A stretch of 64,000 bases of DNA from Olsenella sp. oral taxon 807 (GTDB taxonomy: Bacteria > Actinomycetota > Coriobacteriia > Coriobacteriales > Atopobiaceae), in assembly GCF_001189515.2 (NCBI RefSeq), contig NZ_CP012069.2, positions 682,001-746,000 on the forward strand, in the 5' to 3' direction. The position numbers and the translations under genes were made by a program. The notes under the pieces are model-generated. The model saw nothing but the letters and a program-made list of their open reading frames with translations, was not told where the DNA came from and did no database searches. Shown here one piece after another: positions 25,536 to 35,470 of this stretch (its first letter is position 1; the number at the start of each line of letters is the position of its first letter).

Positions 25536-27320
25536 GTGAGACGCGAAGACACATACTCAGGCCCCAGCGGGGCGCGGATGCGAGGGGTCCTTTTCGGAGG
25601 GGCTCCTCGTTGGCATAGGGATGAGCGTAGCTCTGCGACCCTCGACTCGGCGCGCCTCAATTCCGGCCTGCACTCCCTTGCCATCGTTATCGTCGCCATC
25701 ACTGCCCTCGTCTGTGCCCGCCTGCTTTGGCTGCAAGTCTTCGATGTCGCGAACCTCAAGGGCAAGGCGGCCTTGAAGCGCCTCAACGTCATCACCATCG
25801 AGGCAAAGCGTGGCACCATCTATGACCGTAACGGCAACGTGCTCGCCATGAGCATCGACTGCACGACGATCTACTGCAACCCCCACGAGATCTCGGACAA
25901 GGGAACAGCCGCTCGGATTCTCTCCGCTGATCTTGGCGGGGAGGCTTCCTCGTACCTCACGGCGCTTTCGCAGGACACGACCTTCTCCTACGTCAAGATG
26001 AAGGTGAACACGGACAAGGCCGACAAGGTCAAGGGTGACCTCGCGAAGAGCGGCATCAAGGGCATCTACTACCTGAGTGACAGTAAGCGCGAGTATCCCT
26101 ACGGTGACGTCGGTGGTCAGGTGCTTGGCGTCGTCGGCTCTGATGGCGATGGCCTCTCGGGTCTCGAGCACTACTATAACGACGTGCTTGCGGGATCAAA
26201 CGGCTCGATGACGTTCGAGACGGGCAGCGACGGCACGCCGATTGCGGGCGGCATCAGTGAGACGACCGCCACGAAGAATGGCACCGACATTGTCATATCG
26301 CTCGATGTGGACATCCAGAAGGTGGCTGAGGACGCCATCAGGCAAGGTATCGTGAGCTATAAGGCTGAGTCGGGCTCTGTCGTGGTCACCAACCCCAAGA
26401 CGGGGGAGATCCTCGCGCTGTGCTCGACACCGCTCTTTCGGATCACCGACCTCTCGACCGTCGAGGAGGGGGCGCTGAGCCTCAAGGCCGTCTCGTCATC
26501 CTATGAGCCGGGATCGATCTTCAAGCTGCTCACGATGTCCGTGGGCATCGAGGCCGGCCTCATCAGGCCTGACTCGACCTACAGCGTGCCTGCGAAGGTT
26601 CGCGTTGGCGGGGACCTCGTGGGTGACGACGACGGCCGAGACTACACGATGAACATGAGCATCAGGGAGATGCTGCGTCGCTCCTCAAACGCTGGGACTG
26701 CGCTCGTCACGCAGGACGTCATCGGCGCGAAGAATTTCGCGCAGGGCATAGACCGGTTCGGCATCGGGCAGGTGACGGGCATCGACTACCCGGGCGAGGT
26801 GCCAGGCATCGTGAAGACGCACAGCCAGTACGACGGTGCGAGTCTTGGTTCTATGGCCTTCGGTCAGTCTCTCGCCTTCCCGATGATACAGATGGTGAAG
26901 GCCGTGGGCGCCATCGCCAACAAGGGCGTGCTCGAGACCCCGCACTTCCTCATCAGCAAGGGTGGCCAGAACGTCAGCTGGGACAGCCCCGGCAGGGCCA
27001 TCTCGGAGGATACCGCCGAAGAGGTCACGGACATGATGCGCACCGTCGTCCAGGAGGGGACTGCCGTCAAGGCCCAGGTCAAGGGCTATGACATCGCAGG
27101 GAAGACCGGCACGGGCGAGCAGGCTGACGAATCGGGCGGCTATGCGAGCAACAAGTACGTCTCGTCGCTCATCGGATTTGCGCCCGCCGGTGACGCGGAG
27201 CTCCTCGTCTATGTCGGCCTCAATGGAACGCCATACCTTGCGTCGGGCTCTGCGGCGCCACTCTTCTCGACTATCATGGGACCGTCCCTCATCAACATGA
27301 GGGTCAAGCCGAGCGCGTAG
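25536..27320 (+). CDS. ftsI: Septal peptidoglycan transpeptidase (penicillin-binding protein, FtsI type)
   Basis: A 594-residue class B PBP that crosslinks septal peptidoglycan outside the membrane. One N-terminal membrane helix (about 45-65) is followed by the dimerisation domain (KRGTIYDRNGNVLA) and the transpeptidase domain with SxxK as SIFK in YEPGSIFKLLT, SxN as SSN in MLRRSSNAGT, and KTG in AGKTGTGEQ. The start is GTG at 25536 with the preceding gene 30 bases upstream. No PASTA repeats are present. murF follows after 21 bases where murE is commonly found. Confidence 0.95.
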   Translation: MRREDTYSGPSGARMRGVLFGGAPRWHRDERSSATLDSARLNSGLHSLAIVIVAITALVCARLLWLQVFDVANLKGKAALKRLNVITIEAKRGTIYDRNGNVLAMSIDCTTIYCNPHEISDKGTAARILSADLGGEASSYLTALSQDTTFSYVKMKVNTDKADKVKGDLAKSGIKGIYYLSDSKREYPYGDVGGQVLGVVGSDGDGLSGLEHYYNDVLAGSNGSMTFETGSDGTPIAGGISETTATKNGTDIVISLDVDIQKVAEDAIRQGIVSYKAESGSVVVTNPKTGEILALCSTPLFRITDLSTVEEGALSLKAVSSSYEPGSIFKLLTMSVGIEAGLIRPDSTYSVPAKVRVGGDLVGDDDGRDYTMNMSIREMLRRSSNAGTALVTQDVIGAKNFAQGIDRFGIGQVTGIDYPGEVPGIVKTHSQYDGASLGSMAFGQSLAFPMIQMVKAVGAIANKGVLETPHFLISKGGQNVSWDSPGRAISEDTAEEVTDMMRTVVQEGTAVKAQVKGYDIAGKTGTGEQADESGGYASNKYVSSLIGFAPAGDAELLVYVGLNGTPYLASGSAAPLFSTIMGPSLINMRVKPSA

Positions 27321-27341
27321 GTCTGCAAAGGAGAACGCCAG

Positions 27342-28790
27342 ATGCTCGAAACCACCGTTCAGGATGTCGTGGACGCCACAGGGGCAGCGTTGCTCTGCGG
27401 TCGTATGGACGCCGCCGTGCGTGGGGTCTCTATCGACTCGCGTGAGGTGGCTGCAGGTGGGCTCTTTGTCTGCTTCGTCGGCGAGCGCGTCGACGGTAAT
27501 GACTACGCGCTTGGGGCGCTCGAGGCGGGCGCGGCGGCCATCGCGCTCACGCGCGAGCCGGCCGAGGAGCTTGTGGAGCGAGCGAAGGTGGCGGGCCGTG
27601 CCCTGTTCCGCGTCAAGGATGATGATCCCGAACAGTTCATGCTGCGTCTTGCCGGCGCCTGGCGCGCGAAGAACGCGGCGTGGACCGTCGTCGGCGTCAC
27701 AGGCTCTGTGGGCAAGACGACGACCAAGGACATGCTGGCTGCGGCCCTGGCAGAACGCTATCGGGTCCATGCGACCAAGGGCAACCTCAACAACCTCATA
27801 GGCCTGCCCCTCACGCTGCTTACGGCCTCTCCTACAGACGAGGTGCTCGTCTGCGAGATGGGCATGAACCATCCAGGTGAGCTTGCGCGCCTCTCGGCCT
27901 GTGCGAGGCCAACCGTCGCCCTCATCACCAACGTGGGCACGAGCCATGTCGGCATGCTCGGCTCAAGGGAGAACATCGCGCGGGCCAAGGCAGAGATACT
28001 CTCGGCCATGAGGCCGACGTCGGAAGACCAGGGAGGCGTCCACTCCTTTCTTGCCATGACCTCTGACAACGACTTCGCTCGCCTCATTGAGGATGAATTC
28101 GCAAGACCGGCGGGTATTGAGGTCATCTATGTGGGTGGCTCGACGTCTGCGCAGCTGCATGCCGAGGACATCCATCTTGATGGGGAGGGCTTCGCGCGGC
28201 TCACCCTGTCATTTACCGACGGGCTGCGCCTCGACGCCAAGCTGGGCGTGCCTGGACTTCACGTCGTCCCTGATGTTCTTCTCGTCATGGCCGTTGCCGA
28301 GCGCCTCGGCGTCGATCGCCATGCCGCCGTCATGGCGATCGAGAGAATGCCTCAGACCCATATGCGCCTCGAGGTCGTGAAGAGGCAGGGTCGCCCTCGC
28401 GTCATAGACGATTCCTATAACGCCAGCCCCGATTCCATGGCATCCGCCCTTGATGTGCTCTCTTCCATGAGCTGCGTCGGCAGGCGCGTTGCGATCCTCG
28501 GAGAGATGGGCGAGCTGGGGGACGAGGCCCGCCGACTTCATGGCTACGTGGGTGCCTATGCCGCCGCGAAACGACCCGACCTCTTAGTGGTCGTGGGAAA
28601 CGAGTGGGCGAGCGAGATGGCGGAGGCGGCCCTCACGATGGGTCTCTCCGAGGATAGGATCGAGCGCGCCCTTGATGTGGACGAGGCAAGTCGCGTCATC
28701 GTCCCCGCCCTTACCGAAGATGACCTCGTGCTTGTCAAGGCCTCCCGTGCCGTAGGTCTCGATGCCCTCGTCAGGGAGGTGCTCGGCTGA
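27342..28790 (+). CDS. murF: UDP-N-acetylmuramoyl-tripeptide--D-alanyl-D-alanine ligase
   Basis: A 482-residue Mur ligase that adds D-Ala-D-Ala to the UDP-MurNAc-tripeptide in the cytoplasm. The ATP-binding loop is GVTGSVGKTTTKDML, the central domain has EMGMNHPGEL, and the C-terminal domain has DDSYNASPDSM, which is diagnostic for MurF. An AAAGGAGAA ribosome site precedes the ATG. mraY begins inside its last codon (one-base overlap), giving tight coupling. The usual preceding gene murE is not here. Confidence 0.96.
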   Translation: MLETTVQDVVDATGAALLCGRMDAAVRGVSIDSREVAAGGLFVCFVGERVDGNDYALGALEAGAAAIALTREPAEELVERAKVAGRALFRVKDDDPEQFMLRLAGAWRAKNAAWTVVGVTGSVGKTTTKDMLAAALAERYRVHATKGNLNNLIGLPLTLLTASPTDEVLVCEMGMNHPGELARLSACARPTVALITNVGTSHVGMLGSRENIARAKAEILSAMRPTSEDQGGVHSFLAMTSDNDFARLIEDEFARPAGIEVIYVGGSTSAQLHAEDIHLDGEGFARLTLSFTDGLRLDAKLGVPGLHVVPDVLLVMAVAERLGVDRHAAVMAIERMPQTHMRLEVVKRQGRPRVIDDSYNASPDSMASALDVLSSMSCVGRRVAILGEMGELGDEARRLHGYVGAYAAAKRPDLLVVVGNEWASEMAEAALTMGLSEDRIERALDVDEASRVIVPALTEDDLVLVKASRAVGLDALVREVLG

Positions 28791-29821
28791 TGTTTGGCAA
28801 CCCAAGCTACCCCACGTACCAGGTCTTCATCGCGGCAGCCCTCGCCGCGCTCCTTACGGGACTCTTGATGCCCGCCTTCATCAGGCTGATGCGCTACGAG
28901 GGCCTGGGGCAGCAGATCCGTGCGGACGGCCCCCAGCGCCACCTGCAGAAGCAGGGCACGCCCACCATGGGTGGGGTCATCATACTTTTAGGTGTCGTCA
29001 TCACCTGCGCGCTGCAGGCGCGCTGGACGGCAGAACTCATCCTCGCGATGCTCGCGATGCTCGCGACGGGGTCTCTCGGCCTCCTCGATGACATCGAGTC
29101 GGTTGCCCACAAGCGCTCGTTGGGCCTCACGCCCCCCCAGAAGATGGCGGGTCTCATTGCGATCTCGGTCGCATTCTGCCTGGCGGCGGTCAACGTCTGC
29201 GACATCGCCCCGTGGGTCGACTTCCCCGGGGGATTCTCTCTCAATCTGGGCGTGCTCACCTCTGTCATCGAGGTGGGCGGGACACGGATTCACATCCCCT
29301 GGATCTACCTCATCTTCGTGTTCCTGCTCATGGCGGGCCTGTCCAATGCCGTTAACCTCACGGATGGACTTGACGGTCTTGCGGGGGGCTGCACGCTTGT
29401 TGTAATGCTTGCTATGGGCATGGTCGCCTTCAGTATCGGTTCCAAGGACCTTGCCGTCTTTGCTGCGGCCATCGCGGGTGCGTGTGTGGGCTTCCTCTGG
29501 CACAACTGCTACCCCGCGTCGATCTTCATGGGGGACACCGGCTCGCTCGCCTTGGGCGGGGCGTTCGCAGCCTTGGCTGTGCTCACCAAATCGGAGCTCG
29601 TCTCGCTGATCATGGGCGGTCTCTTCATCTGCGAGGCACTCTCGGTCATCATTCAGGTCGTGAGCTTCAAGGCGACGGGTAGGCGCGTCTTTCTGATGGC
29701 GCCCATCCACCATCACTTCGAGAGGCTGGGCTGGAGCGAGACGAAGGTCGTGATCCGCTTTTGGATCATCTCGGCTGCCTTCGCCTCCCTGGGTTTTGCG
29801 CTCTACTTTCAGCTTGGGTAG
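28790..29821 (+). CDS. mraY: Phospho-N-acetylmuramoyl-pentapeptide-transferase
   Basis: A 343-residue polytopic enzyme with about ten membrane helices that makes lipid I from UDP-MurNAc-pentapeptide and undecaprenyl phosphate. Signatures are GTPTMGGVII, LDDIES, NAVNLTDGLDGLAGG, SIFMGDTGSLALGG and the loop MAPIHHHFE, containing the catalytic Asp residues and the HHH nucleotide-binding motif. The start overlaps the murF stop. murD starts 10 bases after it. Confidence 0.97.
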   Translation: MFGNPSYPTYQVFIAAALAALLTGLLMPAFIRLMRYEGLGQQIRADGPQRHLQKQGTPTMGGVIILLGVVITCALQARWTAELILAMLAMLATGSLGLLDDIESVAHKRSLGLTPPQKMAGLIAISVAFCLAAVNVCDIAPWVDFPGGFSLNLGVLTSVIEVGGTRIHIPWIYLIFVFLLMAGLSNAVNLTDGLDGLAGGCTLVVMLAMGMVAFSIGSKDLAVFAAAIAGACVGFLWHNCYPASIFMGDTGSLALGGAFAALAVLTKSELVSLIMGGLFICEALSVIIQVVSFKATGRRVFLMAPIHHHFERLGWSETKVVIRFWIISAAFASLGFALYFQLG

Positions 29822-29831
29822 GAGGCTCATC

Positions 29832-31271
29832 GTGACTGATGCGACGATTGCAAGACGCCAGCTTGGAGACACGCTCGTCCTCGGCGTCGGCAGGACGGGC
29901 AGGGACGTGGCCCTCTACCTGCAGGGGCTGCGTGCCAAAGACAGGGTGTCGTCCGTCACGGTCTACGGCGGCGTCGCGTCCTTTGAGGGCCAGGTCACCC
30001 GTGAGCTTGAGGCAGCGGGCATTCGTGTCATCTTAGGTACAGATGAGATCGAGGACGAGGAGCGCTACGACCTTGCCGTCGTCTCGCCGGGCATTCCTGA
30101 GGACTCGCCCTTCTTCCAGTCCGCACGGGCGCATGCGGTCGAGACAGTGAGTGAGCCTGAGCTTGCGTGGCGCGAGAGCCCTGAGCGCTGGGTGGCCATC
30201 ACCGGGACCAACGGCAAGACGACCACGACCACCCTTGCCTGTCAGCTCCTTAAGAGGGAATGTGGTGCCGCTGTCGCCGCAGGCAACATAGGCACGCCCA
30301 CGATCAGGGCAGTCTCTGAGCGGGACGCCGGCGGCTGGATTGTGGCCGAGCTCTCGAGCTTTCAGCTCGAGACGACCCAGAGGCTTCACCCGCGCGTCGC
30401 CTGTCTGCTCAACATAGCGCCCGACCATCTGGAGTGGCACAAGACCATGGGAGCCTACGCTGCCGCAAAGGAGAAGCTGTTCCAGAACCTTGGCGTGGGC
30501 GACCTGGCAATCGTGTCTGACAGAGACAGATGGTGTGTGCCCATCCGTGAGCGCCTCCTGGCGAGAGGGCTTCGCACCCTGACGCTTGACGTGGCCGCTG
30601 ACTGCGGTGGTGCCTGCGCGGCGTTCGTGCGGGACGATCGCCTCGTCGTGCGCCTTGATGGGATCGAGCACATCCTTTTGCCAGCAGGAGAGATGGGCGT
30701 GAAGGGTGCCCACAACATCGAGGATGCGCTGGCTGCCTCCTCGATCGCGCTCGAGCTTGGCGTGAGCGAACCCGTCGTGAACGACACCCTTCGCGACTTC
30801 AGGCCCCTTGAGCACCGCATCGAGCCCTGTGGTGAGGTGGCGGGCGTCAGCTTTGTGAATGACTCCAAGGCGACCAACCCCGACTCGGTCTCTAAGGCGC
30901 TCAGCTCCTTTCCCATGGGTCACGTCATCGTCCTTCTGGGTGGCTATGACAAGGGCCTCGACCTCGCACCGCTCGCCCGTGACGTGGCCGCTCGCTGTAA
31001 GGTCGCCGTGTGCTTTGGTGACGCTGGAAAGAGGATGGCCCAGGAGGTGGAGGGCGCAGCCACAGCCGAGCGGTCCGCTCGCGTCGTTCGCCGCGAGCAC
31101 CTCCGTGATGCCTTCGCCGCGGCAGTCGAGCTCGCTGCTCCCAAGGACATCGTGCTCCTCTCGCCCGCCTGCTCCTCCTTCGACGAGTTCAAGGACATGG
31201 GGGAGCGCGGCAGGCTCTTCAAGTCGCTCGTGGCAAGGCTCTCGCCAACGGACGTGGGGGGCACACGATGA
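29832..31271 (+). CDS. murD: UDP-N-acetylmuramoylalanine--D-glutamate ligase
   Basis: A 479-residue Mur ligase adding D-Glu. The N-terminal Rossmann domain opens TLVLGVGRTGRDVALYL, the ATP loop is ITGTNGKTTTTTL, and AELSSFQLETT and NIAPDHLEWH are typical of MurD; the C-terminal domain has FVNDSKATNPDSV. The GTG at 29832 is chosen because AGGAGG (29820-29825) is well spaced; the longer open frame begins inside mraY. ftsW overlaps its stop in an ATGA arrangement. Confidence 0.96.
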   Translation: MTDATIARRQLGDTLVLGVGRTGRDVALYLQGLRAKDRVSSVTVYGGVASFEGQVTRELEAAGIRVILGTDEIEDEERYDLAVVSPGIPEDSPFFQSARAHAVETVSEPELAWRESPERWVAITGTNGKTTTTTLACQLLKRECGAAVAAGNIGTPTIRAVSERDAGGWIVAELSSFQLETTQRLHPRVACLLNIAPDHLEWHKTMGAYAAAKEKLFQNLGVGDLAIVSDRDRWCVPIRERLLARGLRTLTLDVAADCGGACAAFVRDDRLVVRLDGIEHILLPAGEMGVKGAHNIEDALAASSIALELGVSEPVVNDTLRDFRPLEHRIEPCGEVAGVSFVNDSKATNPDSVSKALSSFPMGHVIVLLGGYDKGLDLAPLARDVAARCKVAVCFGDAGKRMAQEVEGAATAERSARVVRREHLRDAFAAAVELAAPKDIVLLSPACSSFDEFKDMGERGRLFKSLVARLSPTDVGGTR

Positions 31272-32791
31272 TGGCGCACGTGAAGTCGAGCCGCAGCCTC
31301 CTCAGCCAACGCCTCCGGGAGAGGGGGGAGCGCGATAAGACGCGAGACGATCATATGATCTGGGGCGTTCCCGTTCGCCTCATAAAGCCGCGGCTCATCC
31401 TTCTCGCAGCGATCTTCGCGCTCGTCTCCTTTGGCTTTCTGATGGTCTACTCGAGCTCCTCGGTCACGGCGCTCACCTCGAACGGGGATGCACTGTACTA
31501 CCTCAAGCGTCAGCTCGCCTTCTCTGTCGTCGGTGTCATCTTCGCCGTCGTCATCGTGAGGCTGGGCTATAGGACCATCATCGATAGGTGTCTGAAGCCA
31601 GCCTGGGTGGTTACGCTCGTGCTGCTGCTCGTCATATGGCTACCTATCGCGAGCAGGGACACCAATGGCGCATACAGATGGATCGCCTTGGGGCCCTTCA
31701 CGCTCCAGCCCTCCGAGTTCGCGAAGATCACGGTCATCCTTACAGGCGCGAACCTCATGGAGCGCTACTTTCGCTCGGATGAGCTCGACTGGCAGGAGTT
31801 CAAGAGGCTGTTCGCACTCGGGGTCCTCGCTCCGCTTGCCCTGATACTGCTTCAGCCGGACAAGGGCACTGTCATGGTGCTCGCGCTGACACTGCTCATC
31901 ATGGCCTACTTCGCAGGCTGTCCGGCAAAGGTCGTGATCTCCCTGCTCGTCTTGGGGCTTGTCGCATTCTTTGTCCTCTCCTTTGCCCAACCCTACTCGA
32001 GGGCCCGCCTGCTCGCCATGCTCGACCCCTGGAAATACCAGGAGAAGGAGAGCTACCAACTCGTGCAGGGCTTCTATGCCTTCAGCTCGGGCGGCGTCTT
32101 TGGCCTTGGCATCGGTATGAGTCGTCAGAAGTACAGCTACCTGCCCATGGCGCACAACGATTTCATCTTCGCTGTCATAGGGGAGGAGTGCGGCCTTATC
32201 GGCACCATCGGCGTGATCGTGGGCTTCCTCGTGGTGCTCTGGGCAGGGTTCAAAATCGCCAGGTACGCTCCCGACGCCGCAGGCCAGCTCGTCGCCCTCG
32301 GCTGTTCCTCCATGCTCGCCATCCAAATGCTCCTCAATGTCTGTGGCGTCATTGGGATATTTCCTCTCTCGGGCAAGCCCATACCGTTCATCTCCTACGG
32401 AGGCTCCTCGATCATGTCGAGCATTATGCTGGTCGGCCTGATCTTTTCGGTATCATGCGAGTCGGGACTTTCCCTGACGGAGCTTGACGGGGCGCGTCAG
32501 AACCTGCGGGTGCGCGACGACGATGAGCTCTCGACTTCTGAGTCTGGCCAGGTGGGGGAGGTGACGGTGCGCTCGGCACGGTTGGCGAGACCTCACTCGA
32601 CGTTGAGGCTCGTCGGCGGTGGGCGTGCGGACCACAAGGCCCCATCCCCAGATCCTCCTGGGCGCGTAAGGGTGGACTCCTCGGGCAGGAGGCGCATCGA
32701 CCTGGGCCCGAGCGCCTCTGAGCGACTGCGGTCTAGGCATTCAAGGTCAAAGGCGCGTAGAGCGAGGGATGATCGAAGAGGAAGGAGCTGA
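31268..32791 (+). CDS. ftsW: Septal peptidoglycan polymerase FtsW (SEDS) with long basic tail
   Basis: A 507-residue SEDS protein with about ten membrane helices (residues about 40-395) that polymerises lipid II with FtsI. Family landmarks are LMVYSSSSV, GAYRWIALGPFTLQPSEFAKI, AHNDFIFAVIGEECG and GKPIPFISYGGSS. The start may be either Met of the ATGATG overlapping the murD stop. After the last helix a hydrophilic tail of about 110 residues follows, rich in Arg and Ser, ending RRARDDRRGRS; it is absent from short FtsW proteins and is probably a cytoplasmic interaction or unstructured region. Confidence 0.95.
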   Translation: MMAHVKSSRSLLSQRLRERGERDKTRDDHMIWGVPVRLIKPRLILLAAIFALVSFGFLMVYSSSSVTALTSNGDALYYLKRQLAFSVVGVIFAVVIVRLGYRTIIDRCLKPAWVVTLVLLLVIWLPIASRDTNGAYRWIALGPFTLQPSEFAKITVILTGANLMERYFRSDELDWQEFKRLFALGVLAPLALILLQPDKGTVMVLALTLLIMAYFAGCPAKVVISLLVLGLVAFFVLSFAQPYSRARLLAMLDPWKYQEKESYQLVQGFYAFSSGGVFGLGIGMSRQKYSYLPMAHNDFIFAVIGEECGLIGTIGVIVGFLVVLWAGFKIARYAPDAAGQLVALGCSSMLAIQMLLNVCGVIGIFPLSGKPIPFISYGGSSIMSSIMLVGLIFSVSCESGLSLTELDGARQNLRVRDDDELSTSESGQVGEVTVRSARLARPHSTLRLVGGGRADHKAPSPDPPGRVRVDSSGRRRIDLGPSASERLRSRHSRSKARRARDDRRGRS

Positions 32792-32796
32792 TCGCC

Positions 32797-33927
32797 GTGC
32801 CCGACACGATGCACGTCGCCATCGCGGCTGGGGGGACAGCCGGCCACATCAACCCAGCCCTTGCCCTTGCCGAGGAGCTGAGAAGGCGTGGGCACGAGCT
32901 TACGTTCTTCGGTCAACCCACTCGTCTTGAGGCGACGCTCGTGCCGCAGGCGGGCTTTTCCTTTGTGCCCATCGAGGTGACCGGCTTCGATCGCTCCCGA
33001 CCTTGGACGCTTGCCACAGCGCTTTGGCGCATGCACAGGGCGCAGAGGAGGATCAATGACTACTTCGACGCCCACGGCACCCCCAATGTGGCGGTTGGCT
33101 TTGGCGCCTACGTCGAGATGCCACTGCTCAGATGCTGCCACGCCAAGGGGGTCGCCTGCATACTTCACGAGCAGAACTCGGTGCCCGGACTTGCGAACAG
33201 GTTGCTGGCGCGCAAGGTCGACTGCGTGTGCGTCTCGCTGCCGATTGCCATCGACGCCTTCAAGAGTCGCGTCAGCGCGCAGACCCAGATCGTCGTGACG
33301 GGCAACCCGGTTCGACAGAGCGTCATTGGCGCGAGTCGCGAGGCTGGTCGCGCCAACAATGACATTCCCGATGACGCCATGCTGCTGCTCGTCTTTGGTG
33401 GTTCGCTCGGGGCCCGGCACCTGAATGACGGCCTTGTCGCGCTTAAGGACGAGCTCCTCTCTCATACGGGGCTGTACGTGCTTCACTCAACGGGCAAGAA
33501 GGACTTTGATCGCGTGGTGGCTGAGTTGCGCTTGAGCGAAGAGGAGCGATGCCGCTGGAGGGTAGTGCCCTACATCGACGCCATGGGAGAGGCGCTTGCC
33601 GCCGCCGACCTTGTGCTCTCTCGTGCCGGCGCATCCTCGATCGCCGAGATCGCCGCACTTGCCGTGCCCGCCCTTCTCGTCCCGTACCCCTTCGCGACAG
33701 CCGACCACCAGACGGTCAACGCGCGCTATCTCGTAGATGCCGGCGCGGCCGTCCTGCTTCCGGACGACCAGATAGATACGCCTGCGTTCCTTGAGAGCCT
33801 TCGTAGCCTCATCGATGATGGTGAGAGGCGAACATCCATGCGTCAGGCGGCGAAGAGCCTCGCCCAGGATCGCGCAGCCATGGCGCTTGCGGATCAAGTC
33901 GAGGGCGCCGAGGCGCTTGGTACCTAG
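32797..33927 (+). CDS. murG: UDP-GlcNAc:lipid I N-acetylglucosaminyltransferase
   Basis: A 376-residue GT-B glycosyltransferase making lipid II on the inner membrane face. The N-terminal glycine-rich loop AAGGTAGHINPALALAEEL, GFGAYVEMPLL, ILHEQNSVPGLANRLL, VTGNPVR and GGSLGARHLN are characteristic, as is the acceptor region SRAGASSIAEIAAL. The start is GTG at 32797, five bases after the ftsW stop; an internal ATG four codons later is possible. The gap to murC is 117 bases. Confidence 0.96.
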   Translation: MPDTMHVAIAAGGTAGHINPALALAEELRRRGHELTFFGQPTRLEATLVPQAGFSFVPIEVTGFDRSRPWTLATALWRMHRAQRRINDYFDAHGTPNVAVGFGAYVEMPLLRCCHAKGVACILHEQNSVPGLANRLLARKVDCVCVSLPIAIDAFKSRVSAQTQIVVTGNPVRQSVIGASREAGRANNDIPDDAMLLLVFGGSLGARHLNDGLVALKDELLSHTGLYVLHSTGKKDFDRVVAELRLSEEERCRWRVVPYIDAMGEALAAADLVLSRAGASSIAEIAALAVPALLVPYPFATADHQTVNARYLVDAGAAVLLPDDQIDTPAFLESLRSLIDDGERRTSMRQAAKSLAQDRAAMALADQVEGAEALGT

Positions 33928-34044
33928 ACGGGCGCCTTTGCGCTAGAGTGGTAGGGGGCATGTCGGACGTTGGGTAAACATGCGCACGCACAACAACGTA
34001 CACGCAGGTGACCAGGTCGGTCGCCGTCAGGGCGAGAGGATCTC

Positions 34045-35469
34045 ATGACCATGACAGACGACAACGCAAGCAGCTTCACGAGCGCCCACTTCATTGGTAT
34101 AGGGGGTGCGGGCATGAGTGGGATCGCACACGTGCTCCACGAACGTGGGTGCAGGGTAACGGGTTCCGACCTCAAGGCCTCGAGCTACGTTCGTGACCTT
34201 GTGGACGCGGGCGTCGAGGTCCATATCGGCCACAGAGCCTCGACCATAGACGAGACGGTACCCGACCTTGTCGTGACCTCGTCGGCCGTTCCGGAGGACA
34301 ATCCTGAGGTCGTGCGTGCTCGGGAGCTCAACATTCCCGTCTGGCCCCGTGCCAAGATGCTGTGGGCGCTCTCGAGGGGGTCTTTGACCATTGCCGTGGC
34401 GGGCACGCACGGCAAGACCACTACCTCGTCCATGATCGCGACCATGCTCGACCATCTCGGATGCGACCCCTCCTTCCTCATAGGTGGGATTGTCGAGGAG
34501 TATGGTACCAATGGCAGAAACGGAACGGGGGAGTACTTCGTCTGCGAGGCCGACGAGTCGGACGGCTCCTTTCTCTACCTCGATCCCGATGTGGTCGTCG
34601 TGACCAACATCGAGGCCGACCATCTCGATCACTACGGCTCGCTCGAGAACATCGAGAGGACCTTCTGCCAGTTCATGGACCTTGTCGGAGAGGATGGCTG
34701 CATCATCGTCAACGGTGACGTCCCCCACTACATCGAGCTTGCCCGCTCGACCGGACGCCGCTTCGTATCGTATGGATTTAGCGAGTCCTGCGACTACGTC
34801 TGCACGGCCAAGAGCGACCCCCATAGCCTGAGGAGCCGGCTTTGGGTCAAGACACCGCACTCAACTGCGGTCGAGGTGACCATCAAGGCGAACCCCGGCA
34901 GGCACAACATGGCCAATGCCACCGCCGCCATCGCGGCGGCAGACGTGTGTGGTCTTGACGTCGTGAAGGCCGCCGAGGCGCTCTCGCTCTTCCAGGGTGC
35001 CCACCGTCGCTTCACGCATGTGGGCGACATAGACGGCATCACGGTCGTTGATGACTATGGCCATCATCCGACCGAGATCAAGGCGACGCTCGCCGCAGCC
35101 AAAGGGCTTGGTTTTGCTCGCGTCGTCTGCGTGTTCCAGCCCCATCGCTACAGCAGGACTCAGGCGCTCGCCTCAACGTTTGCTCGCGCCTTCGGTGACG
35201 CCGACGTGCTCGTCGTGACCGAGGTCTTTCCCGCAGGGGAGACGCCGATCCCCGGGGTTTCCGGAAAGGTCGTTGCCAACAACGTCATCGACGCGGGCGG
35301 CGTGGGCGAGGTCCGCTTTGCTCCCACGCCCAAGAAGGTCGTCTCGACGCTCCTTGGCATCTGCCGGGAGGGCGACCTCCTGATAACCTTGGGTGCCGGC
35401 GACGTGACGGCTATAGGACCCGCCTTCATTGAGGCCGTCCGCGAGCGCGATGAGGGTGGGGACGCCTAA
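34045..35469 (+). CDS. murC: UDP-N-acetylmuramate--L-alanine ligase
   Basis: A 474-residue Mur ligase that adds the first amino acid to UDP-MurNAc. The N-terminal IGIGGAGMSGIAHVL, ATP loop VAGTHGKTTTSSM, CEADESDGSFLYL, NIEADHLDHYGS and C-terminal DDYGHHPTEIKATL and QPHRYSRT are all MurC signatures. The murC-murB-ftsQ order that follows matches many Gram-positive clusters. A second in-frame ATG lies two codons in. murB starts one base after its stop codon. Confidence 0.96.
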   Translation: MTMTDDNASSFTSAHFIGIGGAGMSGIAHVLHERGCRVTGSDLKASSYVRDLVDAGVEVHIGHRASTIDETVPDLVVTSSAVPEDNPEVVRARELNIPVWPRAKMLWALSRGSLTIAVAGTHGKTTTSSMIATMLDHLGCDPSFLIGGIVEEYGTNGRNGTGEYFVCEADESDGSFLYLDPDVVVVTNIEADHLDHYGSLENIERTFCQFMDLVGEDGCIIVNGDVPHYIELARSTGRRFVSYGFSESCDYVCTAKSDPHSLRSRLWVKTPHSTAVEVTIKANPGRHNMANATAAIAAADVCGLDVVKAAEALSLFQGAHRRFTHVGDIDGITVVDDYGHHPTEIKATLAAAKGLGFARVVCVFQPHRYSRTQALASTFARAFGDADVLVVTEVFPAGETPIPGVSGKVVANNVIDAGGVGEVRFAPTPKKVVSTLLGICREGDLLITLGAGDVTAIGPAFIEAVRERDEGGDA

Positions 35470-35470
35470 G